Below, one piece after another: positions 42,753 to 54,835 of a stretch of DNA of 64,000 bases. Within the stretch, counting starts at the first letter, position 1. Every line of letters starts with the position of its first letter. The translations under genes and the position numbers were made by a program. The notes beneath the pieces are model-generated. The model was not told the origin of the DNA, ran no database searches, and worked only from the letters and a program-made list of their open reading frames with translations. The DNA comes from Acholoe squamosa (Eukaryota; Annelida; Polychaeta; Phyllodocida; Polynoidae), in NCBI GenBank assembly GCA_949317995.1, contig OX439040.1, positions 20,889,830-20,953,829 of the forward strand, given 5' to 3'.

Positions 42753-43626
42753 AAAGAGCCAATGGAACTCTTATTTGGAATTTTGCATATTATACGGTGT
42801 GCTTGTTCCATTCCCCGCTAGTATAGAAGTTGTGTTGTTATATGTTACACACTTGGCTGAGAGACTGCGCTACAGCTCTATTAAACAGTACCTAGGAGGA
42901 CTTTGGGTGTTGCATAAGGTCCTAGGTTATTCACATGTCAACCCTAATACATTTGAACTCTACATCACTATGAGAGGTATCCGAAGGACCCTAGGTGATC
43001 ATGTGGACCAGGCGCGACCAGCGTCAGTGCAGGACTTAAAGCGTATTTATAAACTATTGGATATGTCATGTTCTGAAGATGTGGCATTTTGGATCACTGT
43101 TATCATGTGCTTCAGAGGCTTATTACGTAAGTCCAATGTGGTTGAACAAGGACTGGCAGTCTGCTTGTCAGATTTGACCTGGGAAGTCTGGGGGGTCTCC
43201 GTCAGACTTCGCCGTACAAAGACTATTTCATTTAAGGAGCGGGTCTTGTTCATACCCTTCACATTCATCTATGACTCTATCTTCTGCCTTCATCATTACC
43301 TGACCTTGCTGTTATCTATGGTGAACTACCCATCCAGTGACTCACAAGTAGTGTCGTACATGAAAAATGGCCAATGGTGTCGTGGCAGTTACTCATGGTA
43401 CTTAGGCAAATTGAACAAGTTGTGTGCCAAGTCAGGCATCGATAAGTTGTCTTCACACTCGTTACGAAGAGGAGGTGCATCAGCCTTGGCAGATGCAGGG
43501 TTCAGTCTATTGGACATCAAGAACATTGGTGACTGGAAATCATTGAGTGTGTTGCATTATTTGACAAAATCCAAACAAGCTCGTGTCGATCTTGATCGGC
43601 GTATGGTCAGCGCCTTATTCGTGTAA
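42667..43626 (+). CDS. Ngaro/PAT-type tyrosine recombinase (319 aa)
   Basis: Inserts the circular cDNA by site-specific recombination instead of integrase cutting. Residues about 25-110 form a SAM-like N-terminal core-binding domain. The catalytic domain shows R154 (GLLRKSN), H264 and R267 in SHSLRRGGAS, W290, and the nucleophile Y298 in LHYLTKS. All key residues are present. It starts at ATG 42667 inside the RT gene, in the +1 frame, which is the usual overlap in this group, and ends 79 nt before repeat B1. Confidence 0.92.
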   Translation: MTSAAGDVLTHKLRNYQSQWMAGATERTRKSQWNSYLEFCILYGVLVPFPASIEVVLLYVTHLAERLRYSSIKQYLGGLWVLHKVLGYSHVNPNTFELYITMRGIRRTLGDHVDQARPASVQDLKRIYKLLDMSCSEDVAFWITVIMCFRGLLRKSNVVEQGLAVCLSDLTWEVWGVSVRLRRTKTISFKERVLFIPFTFIYDSIFCLHHYLTLLLSMVNYPSSDSQVVSYMKNGQWCRGSYSWYLGKLNKLCAKSGIDKLSSHSLRRGGASALADAGFSLLDIKNIGDWKSLSVLHYLTKSKQARVDLDRRMVSALFV

Positions 43627-43705
43627 AATCTGGTTATGTATTTTTGTTGTTGTTTTTTTTTTTTTTTTTTTTTTTTTGTTTGTTCTCCATTCTGTTTGGC
43701 GTGTT

Positions 43706-43786
43706 GGCCTGGTTATGTATGTTTATTGGCCAGGTCCAATAAAATATTCGCCCAAACTAGATTGGAGTTGTCGTACGTCTATTTAT
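43706..43786 (+). repeat. Split direct repeat B1
   Basis: GGCCTGGTTATGTATGTTTA ... CGTCTATTTAT, directly joined to A2. Includes AATAAA (about 43738-43743), probably used for 3' end formation. Confidence 0.85.
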
Positions 43787-43972
43787 AAGCTACTTATATG
43801 CGCGCATATAAGTGGTGATAAATGGGCAGTAGCAGTTCCCAAATGTATTACCAGATGTCACCATTTCCACTCACCTGTTATGTAACAGGTTCCTTCACTG
43901 GTGGCCTTGTAGTCGGCCATATTGCCTAGCCCCAGGAAGGACCACCGGTCTCACATTGGAGATTTTTTTTTT
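43787..43972 (+). repeat. Split direct repeat A2
   Basis: Copy of A1 (186 against 187 bp), with the same 22-bp palindrome at 43792-43813. Confidence 0.85.
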
Positions 43973-43992
43973 CTTTCTTCTTGTGTTACTTA

Positions 43993-44073
43993 GGCCTGGT
44001 TATGTATGTTTATTGGCCAGGTCCAATAAAATATTCGCCCAAACTAGATTGGAGTTGTCGTACGTCTATTTAT
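43993..44073 (+). repeat. Split direct repeat B2, right end of the element
   Basis: Matches B1 over 81 bp. The flank then becomes GTGTCATGTAACG, unlike the left flank, so no target duplication is seen, as expected for a tyrosine recombinase. Confidence 0.85.
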
Positions 44074-45082
44074 GTGTCATGTAACGTCCGGTACCAAAAT
44101 GATGAAATAAGAGGTATTTAAAGTTGCGCTCTCAGTAATATAGGAATGTCCCATTATGCATACCAAACACATGAAATAACAAGGCCAATATGTCTATTAT
44201 TGACTTCAATTACAAAATGGAACAAAATTTGAGTTATACATCCACGGTAGACTGCCTCTTACAGGATGATAAAAGTACCGGACATTACGTAACGTCCGGT
44301 ACTTTTATCAGAATTATTTCACATAAGCTGCTCTCACAAGGAGACAAAATAATGCAGATAGACACACAATTTTTTCACCAAAGTAGGGGATAATAGGGCC
44401 CTTCATATGGGTAATAACAAAGATTTCAAAGCTCCATTTTTCCATGTTTTATAACTGATTTAGATTTAGGTACGAATTAGAGATTTCCATTTTCAAAGAC
44501 ACATGATGAAAAATTCTCACTCAGTAACATGTCCAAACCTCATGGAAATGATGCCTATGATCATATACAATACAAAAAATAACTTTGGGATACTCCAGAT
44601 GTTCTTTATACAATACAGGACACTTGTGAAAAATACCAAAACTCAAAAAAGAACAAATTTGTCCGTTTTTTTCACTTCGGCAGGCTATAAGTCTTGGAGT
44701 TTTTGATGGATGACCACAAATTTACATTTTTCTGATAGCCTTAAGTGCCCTCTATCAAATGCGACTATGCAAGATAAGATTGGTTTATTACTTCTTTCTC
44801 CAGAGCCATGAGAGTCCAAAATGACCCCAAAAACACAAAATCTACTGCTTTCTGGCGACCTGACCCACATAGAATTCATATAGAAGGTATTTTTTTGGTG
44901 AATCTGATTTGAGGCTCAGGCCCCTATTTTCCCTATCCTTTTACCACATTAATCTTGTTTTGAGATGCAAAACTTTATTATGAGCTCTTGGCAAATCTTT
45001 TAGGGGGCAGACATAATCAGGCCCCCTCTCCTTTATAATTGAGGGGGGCCAGGCCCCCCTGGTCCCCCCATTCCCTACGCCC
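44074..45082. other. Spacer between the Ngaro element and copy B
   Basis: No gene is seen. 44268-44309 is a hairpin with perfect 16-bp arms (GATAAAAGTACCGGAC and complement). The stretch TAACGTCCGGTAC of its right half also occurs at 44083-44095. Confidence 0.6.
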
Positions 45083-46009
45083 CTGTCTACATCCATATTA
45101 TGTTCAGAAATGAACCTCATTTAAGCAGACGACAACCAACCTGAAGGAACTTTGCTGGTTCCTGGCATGTTGTGTTGATATGCAGGACACAGAGATATTA
45201 GTGAGGGTGACCAGCGATTGATGACCTGCGCTCAGGGTTGTGGTGGTGAGAAATGACGATAATGTAAATTGTGGGCTAAGCTCTTATTTCCTTCGCCATT
45301 CTGGATCTTGGAACAAATTTATACTGATGACTGAAGTGAATGGCAGAAATTGGGATTTTAACCAAACCTCGGCGCTGGGCTTTAATACCAAGGCCAAAAA
45401 CATTCTTTCCCCAGTAACATGCCTTTTTTTCTTGCAGCCAAAGGAACCTTACTGTCTTGATCATCAATTAACTGAATAAAATATGCATCAATCCATAAAT
45501 CACAACATATACAGTCTGGTTCAATGAATCGGTCTGAAAGATCATTTATATCTTAATGAGGACCTAAAAAAAGGTTAGTTACCAGAATAAGCAGGGGCCA
45601 TTTCAGCAAGGTTCCCGTTACTCAGGAAAAGGGTAAGTCTGCCCCCTCATCAGACATCACTATGGTACATGGCCTATAGGTAAAGTTGCCTCAACCTTAT
45701 CATTACATGTGCTACAAGGAAAGTAACCACCCCATCACTGAATGGGCTACTATAGTAAAATAAATAAAATTAATATTATATGTTTATAATGGAAACAACT
45801 AGGACAACAAAATATAAAGTTCAGGAGTTTTATTCCACCATAATTAATTCATAGTATGCAATGATCACAACGTTTTGGCTTTTATCGGCCTTATTCAGGT
45901 GATCTGAATAGAATAAATACGCAAGATAAGGACTGATAAGAGCCAGGTGATCGGCATCAGGTGTTATAATGAACACTAGAAAGTATACACTGAATGAAGG
46001 GGGTAGGCC

Positions 46010-46255
46010 GTAACTTGAAGAGGGTAGAGACGTTCCCTATAGCCCATGTAGTGATGAGAGCGGGAGACTTTCCCTATAGGCCATGTTCTGATGGGGATGA
46101 AGACTTTCCATATAGGCCATGTTCTGATAGGGGTGAAGACTTTTCCTATAGGCCGTGTTGTGATGAGGGGGGAGACTTTCCCTATAGGCATGTAGTGATG
46201 TGGGTGGAGAGACTTTCCTTGGGCCATGTAGTTATGGGGTTGGGGGGCTTTTCTG
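46010..46255 (+). repeat. Short, degenerate form of the 36-bp minisatellite in copy B
   Basis: About 7 diverged units (for example GACTTTCCCTATAGGCCATG) at the place matching the 2-kb array of copy A. Confidence 0.8.
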
Positions 46256-47564
46256 TATGATAAGCACCCCGGCACTTATAGATTTCAACCTGGCTCTACC
46301 CTCAGCCCTTATTCAAGACTAGAGCACGAATTAAAGACTTCGTTTATAGTGAATTTTTTTAATTTCGATGCTACATACTATACTAAGAGGCTCTTTCGAG
46401 ACCGTTGCCCGTTCAAAGACCAGGTGCTTATACAGGCTACTACGGTATAGTTATGAGGGTCACTTGCCAGTGTTGCAATATTGTGACGAAAGGCCAGAGT
46501 GTATTGAAATACCATATAACTGACATTAAAAGGTTCATAATGGCTTCAGGTAAATGAGATGCGATGTGGTCATTTTAGTAGTCAGTGACCTTACATAATA
46601 CCCACCTGCCCTTATCATTGTTATTCTCCTGCAGATATCACACAGTCAGATAACAGCCATCTACCATTCCGTGCATGATATCTCAATGCGATATTGAGAT
46701 CAGTATTGACAGAATTGACTTTAATGGAAAGAGAGGAAGCTGGCTGCTCACCTAGGAAAAAGGTGTAGGCTTTTGAAAGCAAAGATTTCATCGGTGGAGA
46801 ATTGAAATGTGTCATCAGAATTTGATCTGCTATCTTTTCCACCATCGGTTTTGTAAAGTGTGAGAGAGTGAGTTTGTTTGAATTTTTGTTTTGTCATTTC
46901 ATCCTTTTGTTTTTGAACTAATGGAGAAGATGATTTTACAAACAAACAGTGATGTTGGAGATGGGTACAAAAAAGGCTGGCTTGCATCTGACCCTGGAAA
47001 CATAACACATCAGTGTACTGCAGAGAAGGAAGAAAGTAAAAATACTGTTATGCAGATTAGTACTAATATTTTCATTGGGTGTTGGTATTTACTTTATTGC
47101 TATAAAATTGCCATTTACATACATGTGAATTTTGTAAAATAAATTTACAAAAAAAAACACATTCATTTTTAGATAGAAATCGTCTATAAGAAACAGCAAA
47201 GCAATGTGTTAGGCCTAAAGGGTGAAGACTTTATCTATTGAAGTGTCTGTTGTTCCTTGAACCATCGTACTGCCACCTGGGGCTTCTTGTAAAACTACAA
47301 TGGTTCACTGGAATATTGTTATGATGGTGAACTTTTCAGCTTTTTGAGGATCCCTGGTAAATTCAAAAGTTTTTATTTTTCAGTGAAGGGTACCTTAACC
47401 AGCGTCAAGCATCATACATGGGGGCCCTTTTCACCCCCTGGAACAGTTACCCCTGGAGGCCATTTCTTAACACAGTATGTCTGCTCACCTTCAAGTCGGG
47501 CCCCTTAATTTGGGGACATTACATCCAAATAGCATTGGTCATGACTGACCTACCAAATGCTATA

Positions 47565-48414
47565 TGAAGAGTTTGGTTCCAAAATGCAATAAGCACCATT
47601 TTGGAAAAAATGGAGTTAATATGAGAAAACAATAGGCTGGGGTAAGTGAAAAAATGTTGCAAAATCATTTTTTCCAAAAGTCACCATTTGGCACCTAGGT
47701 CCCACCTAAAATCCACTTTTTTTTCCAAAATGACATAAATCCCACAACTGTTCTGTTCCAAAACACAAGAAATCCACTCAGGCAAACATTGTCATGATAT
47801 GTGTGTTCATTAATAACCTTATTTCCATGGATTGAATGATCTGTTAATGTCATATCATTATGTTTTTCTAAGTTTTATAACCTTATTCCCAATAAAAACC
47901 AACTTTGCTGGTGAGGAGAGAGGTATATAGATGTGAAAGCTGTTGTGATGGATTTATTGAATTTTGGAACAAAACAGAGTGGATTTATTGCGTTTTGGAA
48001 CAAAACAGGATTTATTGCATTTTGCAAAGAAATATATGATAAATCACCCTTTGTCTATGAAAGAACCATCAGTGTTAAAAAAGGACTTGAAAATGTTTCA
48101 TTTGTATCCAAGTAAATGAGGAAAGTCAAATTAGAAAAGAAATACAACTTTTTTGGCTATTATGTGGATACAAAAAAGAGAAATGTTGGCTTTATTGCGT
48201 TTTGGAACGGTTTGTGGATTTATTGCGTGAATTTATCCATGAAGGAAGACTCAAGGATTTCAAAATGAAATATAGAGGTGTTTTATTTATGGTCCCCTAG
48301 ATATTAGAACTCACAAAAATGGCCACCCCCTCTTCAATTTTTTGGAATGATAAAAGTCTCATTATCTCAAAACACCCAAAATGGATTTGTTGCATTTTGG
48401 AACCAAACTCTTCA
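47565..48414. repeat. 850-bp TIR element flanked by TA, present only in copy B
   Basis: TGAAGAGTTTGGTTCCAAAA at the left is exactly mirrored at the right by TTTTGGAACCAAACTCTTCA, a perfect inverted repeat of about 25 bp. TA flanks both sides. The matching site in copy A (about 32,430-32,450) reads CTATACATGTAAATG without the element. The interior repeats GGATTTATTGCGTTTTGGAA several times and has no transposase. The TA target suggests a Tc1/mariner-like origin. Confidence 0.8.
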
Positions 48415-51400
48415 TATGTAATTACTAGATAAGTGTTGATTGTACAGAGCATTTGTAGGGCACTACCTATAGATATGATTGCTGACACTAGGTTTTTGAG
48501 TTTCAAATAGTAGTGGCTGTGTTCAGTTGTAGTGCCTTAAGAAATGGCCCCAGAGGACGTTGGAGGGCAGATATATGTTTTCGGCCTACACTAAAATGCT
48601 AGGTGGTGGGGAGGAGGAGGCATCCTTCCCTTGCTCTTCCCTATCAGACCTTTGGCATAAGTATATATTCATGCATTGTCCTGACCCTTTAGAAGAGTAT
48701 CAAAGCTGTATGATACACTCGTCAGAGCTTCATTCTTGATGACGAATGGGCACAAATAAAGTAATGCTTTAGCACATTCAGTGGCACTACAGAATACACA
48801 TTCATTTTATATGGCACAAAAGATCGAGGTATTGACATGGCTTTATTCTTACAACGCTACTATAAGTCTGAGGATGATTTCTTGCGCCACATTTGGCAAT
48901 ATGATGCACAGATCTATCTATGTTTTTTTTTCTAAAATACATTTTATATGGCATATTGAAAAAGAGATTTGCATGGAACTATTTTAATCGTCAACCCATA
49001 AACCTGATCAAGATACATAATAGCATTGAGGGGAAAGAAGATCATTTTAGTCGAGGAACAGGTCTTGAAACAATCTGATGAAAAAAGCCACAACCATGCA
49101 CGATTATACCTCAATGGGTATATATAATCAATGTACAGAACTCTTTTATTTTGTTATTGATGTCGATTATATATTTCATTTTCATCAACATTCCATTTAT
49201 TCCAGGAACCCAAACCCTCTCATCACTTCCTATGATGCTCTCGTCATCTTTTATAATTTCTCTTCTTTAAATATATAGGGTAATATTTTAAATTGACTCG
49301 CTCTAAAAGTGACCACTACATCATCATTTCCAATATCATCCTACACTAGGAGGCCTCATTATCCCCTTCCTCCAATAGCCCCAGGTCTAAGGTGCTACCT
49401 TGGACGAGCTGCTCTTGATTGGCTCAATTTGCCAGCTTTCTTATTATGAGCAACTCATGAGAAGATGTGAGCATGAGTTGGTCTTGAAGAGCTTGGGTCA
49501 GGGCAGGGCGGATCACGGCCCAAGCTAATGTTTTGTTGCTAGGAGTCGCTCAGCAGTGCTCGGTTGTGTTCGTGAACTGCTCACAGTGGGCGATCGCCAT
49601 AAGGCATGATAGGAAGAGCTCAGGCTGAGAGCATTTCCAGTTCAGAACTGCTTAGTCACTTGGGAAAAAATGGAGGAGTGGATAAATCCATGTGGTTTAA
49701 TGGTGCCAGAATCCGGGTCATGAGAGGGAGGATTGAGGGTAGTTCCGTCAGAAATTAGTGATAATTGCCACCGGTTTAACACTCATGATATAATAATGAG
49801 CATCGTTTAGCCTTTTAAAGGTTTATGCCTAATTGGGTTGCCAGGAAGTTATAATCTAAATCCGGTCACAGTTGTTGTTTACCCAGGTGAAATTCTTTAT
49901 TATGCCAATCCACTCACATTCACACTTCCTAAATGATATTGTAATTCTGGTCTCTTGAAGATCACGTCTTAGGCCCCCCTATTGCCAATTAAAATGAGGA
50001 TTTAAAATGGTAGAGCTACAATGAAGGCAATTACAGTGTAATTTGAGTATAAAAAGAATGTGCTCAAATGCACATAAAATAACATAGGGCAGGCATTGTC
50101 ATACAAACACGAGACATTTTATATAACCAGATATATACGGTAAGATTTATTCAATATAGACTTGAAAGATTTCCATGTATCACATCTGATCATCTTAAGG
50201 TACCCGTAGATACACAATTCATGGCCTTTGAGAAGATGACAATTTTATTATAGATTTCACTGGAGTGTGTTTACCAATGCATCTATCATACAGGACAGCT
50301 CTCCTGTTATCTGCTTTGCTAAGGGGCTGATTCCACTGCGTTGGCCGGGGCCATTTCTGCTAAAGCACTGGCTCCACAGGAGTTTTCACTGATCCAACTG
50401 TTCTTCTATACTTTTGCAATATATGCATTGAAAACATCGGAATGGCAAAATTTTGCCTGACCAATGGCAGTGGAATCAACACTTAACCTGATGCATTCAT
50501 ACATTTGCTACATAAAAATTGGTCAGATTAGTAGGAAGTGGACCCTTCCAATGCAGTGGAGCCAGCCCTTGATGATTTATAATCTTCACGGATTACCCAC
50601 ATCTATATTATCATATACTAGCCCTCTACACATGGGCTTTAGGACATCTCTTGCTCCATATCTGGCATAATAAAATACATTATCAATACAATAATATTTA
50701 CAAGTATGTACAATGTGCATAAAGCTAATTATCAAGCTTCATAAATTCTCTTTGTGATGATCTGGAAATACATTTTAAGCATGATTCGTTGAGAAGAAGA
50801 AAATGTCTCGAGGACTACTAGTCTATGTAATAGGGTCCAACAGAAATGTTGCCAAAGTTATTACTATTTCTCTATAAGCACGTCTATGTACATTATGAGC
50901 AATTAATGTCTTCTCAAATACAGGCATAAGAACCAGAGAGGCCTGGCTTATCATGCAACCCATGAAACTCTGATTTTGAGATTTAAAGACCGTATCAGCA
51001 AGACAAGACAGAATGATTTTTTTTTCTTTCCACACACATAAAAGAACATCAAGCCCCCTTTCTTTCCTTTGTTGTTGATGTTAGTTTTTTATTTTTTTTT
51101 ATACTGATAGTAACAGTCAAAACTCTCTCTGAGACCATTCTCGTTCCAAAACTTCCATGCAATTTTCTAATCCTTGAATGGGGACTTTAGATCCTTGAAC
51201 TGAATGGATATCTCAAAAGCATTAATTACGATTCGCCTAAATTTCTTGCCTCGGAGATCTATAGCTTAATTTCCTCAAGCTCACTTCTTGGCCTCTCAAG
51301 TTCCCATTGAAATGGAAATTACAATCTGTTAATAATACTGACAGGGGAAGACTGCAATAAAAGGCTCACCTCCTCATTTGACATTGTGTGTAAATGACCT

Positions 51401-53423
51401 ATAGAAATTACCATGACATTGAAATAAATGCTCCAACATTGAACCGACCCTTTTAAAATCAATCAGCACTTTGCATACTTGATATCATATCTCAACTTCG
51501 AAGCCATGCATAATGAACCACATTTGTGATTATGTCATTGAAACATGATAAGAAAATACTGAAGGTCCATTTCAAAATATTAGTTATAATTGCGTAGTAC
51601 TGTAGAGCAGATTTCACTTTGGAAGTTGAAAGACCAATCGCTGAAAAGCCTGGGTTGATAGATTGCATATAAAAAGACTTTCTAGCTACATGTTCAATAT
51701 TGAAAGTGGTCCCATTGTAGATATGAGTATTACTGTCACTTGGTGTGGGCCTACTTCTTTACTTTGTTCACTAAAATATTATTTGAAACACATACATTTG
51801 TCAAAGACTTCTTTTCATTTTGACAACCACCGATTATTATGCTCTTAAATCACCAAAATGGTATGCCAGTAGCTGTTTGGAGGCTTGCAATTTTAAAGAA
51901 AGTATATTTTGAGATACAAGAAAGGAACCCATTTCAGAATTTGAATTATGTGAATTGTCAACAGCTATGGTGTCTAATTCTAAAAAATTGGTTGCACCAT
52001 GAAGAAGGTCTTTTTCATTATTCCAGCTATTTGAGCAATAGGGCTGACTTAATCCTTGTTTTGGAAAAGGAAAATTATTTCCGACAATTCTGTTTCTGGT
52101 CTTCAAGTTATCAGGAAAGCCACAAGTCAATATACTGATGAAGCATGAGCAAAGGGGTTTTTCGTTTGCAGAACCGACCGAACTAATTTTGGTTTTCAGA
52201 ATATTTATCTGGAGCACACCTTTTCTTTCCTATAAAATTGGTAAGGTAAGTACAATCTCAGATTATTTATTCTTATAAAAATGTAATAGGGATCCTATTG
52301 CAGGATCATCAAGCCATAAGAAAGCAAAAAGTCCTAAATAAGCACTCCTATTAAGAACCTAGCTTAGGTTCCCTTATTCATATTCATTGATCAATATCAG
52401 TTGGGGAAATCTACTTCAAGAAAAACAACTAAGGGTAATTAAATGCCACCCTGTTCAATTTCATATCGACATCGTGCATTATTTTAAAGTTAAATTGGCA
52501 ACTGCGATCTGAGCTTGTTATAAGTAAGTATTAGCATCATTATAAAATATAACAATCATAAATCTGAAACCAATGTAACCATTTAAAAACATGTTCATGT
52601 TCTTTTTAACCACCAACTTGGCAAAAAAAACACTTTTTTTTTACATTTGCAAATGTTTGAAATAGGTTTGGGTTAAACATGGTAGTAAAAAATGTTGTAT
52701 TATGTTCATTTGACAGCCAGTAGAGTCTTCAGCACAGCATGAGTGTATCATGCTGACCCTTTTGGAAATCCTAAAACCCTATAGGGTGGGCATGATGCAT
52801 GGATTGCAAATGAACCTAGTACCTGAAGCAGTATGTCAGTGGGCACATTTGAGTTAAATCACTGTTGAAATAAAGTAAGTACAGATTGCATACTAAAGTT
52901 GATGCAGGTTTGAAATTTGGTTGAATCAAAAGGTTTACACAAAATAATGGAATCATCATTCCATCATTCCACATCGACACCTCAGTGTTGGTTCAACATA
53001 TGTTATCTATGTTCATTCATTGCTGATTGGCATTAAGAGCTGATGGTTGTAATTAAATGTTGCCACAGCAATATCATTCAATCATAAAAATGATAGTGTT
53101 GATGCAATGGTAACAGATCAATGTTGAATTGAGAACAATATTTCACTGTTGAGATGTTCACCTGGGACTAGATGTTGAAACATGTGATGGTTGAAAACAT
53201 TGAAATGGCAACATTATGGGGCCTATGTCAAGGTTGACAACAGATTGATCAACTTTGTCAACACATGTATCAACCAGTTGTCAATGTTGATTCATAATGC
53301 TGTGCCCACTGAGATGTGTCCGTCAAAGAGTTAATCTATTCATCTTATCAGCATCTGACATAGCACTCATTACGTAAGTATATATGACGTACGTATGATG
53401 TATGAGTATTTTTTTTTCATTAA

Positions 53424-53637
53424 TTATTCATCTGGTGAAGTAGTTGGTGTGACGATAGATGGAGCTACCCGGTGCCACTCGGTAACTGGTATGCGGGCGT
53501 CCGTCAACATCCTTGACCAATGAGAAAGCCCCTCCTTCTGTGCATATAAATGAGATCCAACAGTAACGTGACCAAATTCCACACCCATGTCATCTGGTCC
53601 TGCGTCAGCATGCATAACGGCCAAACTAACTCTGAAA
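53424..53637 (-). CDS. Last exon of a synaptotagmin-type C2B protein (intact, copy B)
   Basis: A good acceptor (CTTCTCCTTGGTACAG) is followed by an open frame of about 70 codons to TAA. The text FGHVTVGSHLYAQKEGLSHW, then SRMLTDARIPVTEWHRV, fits the end of a synaptotagmin C2B domain: a G-x-V-x-[IV]-G strand, GL-HW--ML, R-P[IV]--WH, where WHxL is the family C-terminal motif. Here it reads WHRV, followed by a 13-residue tail (APSIVTPTTSPDE). The frame begins in the last base of a codon. Upstream exons must lie at higher coordinates; I found none up to 64 kb. A synaptotagmin 12-like or Doc2-like identity is possible but unproven. Confidence 0.65.
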
Positions 53638-54835
53638 CTGTACCAAGGAGAAGGTAAAGGTTAAATATGAAATTCTAACAAAATCATGAACTGACATAAC
53701 CTTTCAAATCCCCCTTTAAGTTAAGGCCCCGTGAAAGCGCTCCAGATGATGCACTACTAGTGTCCCTTTATCATCACGAATCATGAACATAGCCCTGGTG
53801 AGTAACTCGCCATGGTAGCCTTAATACATACCATGCCAATCCTGCAGGATTGATGTACTCCCAAAGGGTCAGCATTTATTTTTTGAAGTGTTTATTGATC
53901 ACTGCATTTTGACCACAATTTTATGAATCCCCAATAAACCTTGGGCATATTTGATGAAGGGATTACTACATTATTGCATCTATATATGTTCTTTAGTTTA
54001 TGAAGTAATGTCAATTCTTAAACTTAGAATCTTTTTGTTGATATGATAGAATAAGATGACATGCTTAAACAAAAACAGAAAAAAACTATGGGAGACATAA
54101 AATACAAATCATGATTGGAAAACTCTAAATGTAGAAAACAGTAAACAGAGGAAATGGGTCTCTAATTTATCAAGTCTATTGACGTCAATTCGACACCTAG
54201 AATTGACAACTTGTTTCTCTGTCACTCAGAATAACTACATCAAATGAGCACCCCCTTAAGAACAGCATGAAGCCTTGAGGTTCATATCCATTTGGCATCT
54301 TGATGCACCAAACTATTGCTGGCAATTAACTCGCCAGTGTTTTGTGTGTGCATCATTATCATCCTTTTGGGTGTGCCTCTGCCAATAAGGTAGGCATGGT
54401 ACTTCAATGCAGCACTGGTGAGTTACTTGCCATCAAGCATTCATGTCGATAAACTGTCACAATGCATGTATTACGCAACCTACAAAAGGTTAACACTACC
54501 AGGTGCCCAGACCATGGTCTTTTCCAGACGCCAGAATATTTGAAGCCAAACAACCAGAAATATGAATAATAAAAGTCGCAGCATGGCTTGGTTTTGAAGT
54601 TTTTTTACATTCTTACTATAGTATAATCACATATCCAGAAATAGGTAGTGACAAGGTAGGAATTCACTAATTGCAACAGAAGTATTTTTAGAAATGACAG
54701 GGCATTTTATAGACCTGGATTAACAGGTCTGACATTAAAACAAACCTTTCAGCCATTTTTATGGAATATGGCATTGGATGTCAATCTAAATGAGTATGAC
54801 GGCCACTATATTGGCAAACAACATCAGGTTTTATT

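Larger units (their letters stand above)
38566..44073 (+). mobile_element. Ngaro/PAT-type tyrosine-recombinase retrotransposon, nearly intact
   Basis: A 5.5-kb element with split direct repeats in the order A1 (38566-38752), ORFs, B1 (43706-43786), A2 (43787-43972), B2 (43993-44073). A1 and A2 are near identical apart from the T-run length. B1 and B2 are both 81 bp and match. This layout, with RT, RNase H and a tyrosine recombinase instead of integrase, is known from PAT and Ngaro groups. DIRS1 itself has inverted repeats. No methyltransferase domain is seen, which favours Ngaro. The near-identical repeats mean the copy is young, yet Gag has an in-frame stop. It sits between the two copies of the segmental duplication. 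Confidence 0.88.
45083..54835. repeat. Segmental duplication, copy B
   Basis: Collinear with copy A. It has about 420 bp more at 51,180-51,605 and about 300 bp more at 52,860-53,200, and carries its own TIR element at 47,565. Its terminal exon of the C2B gene is intact. About 45,430-46,000 is not clearly shared. Confidence 0.85.
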
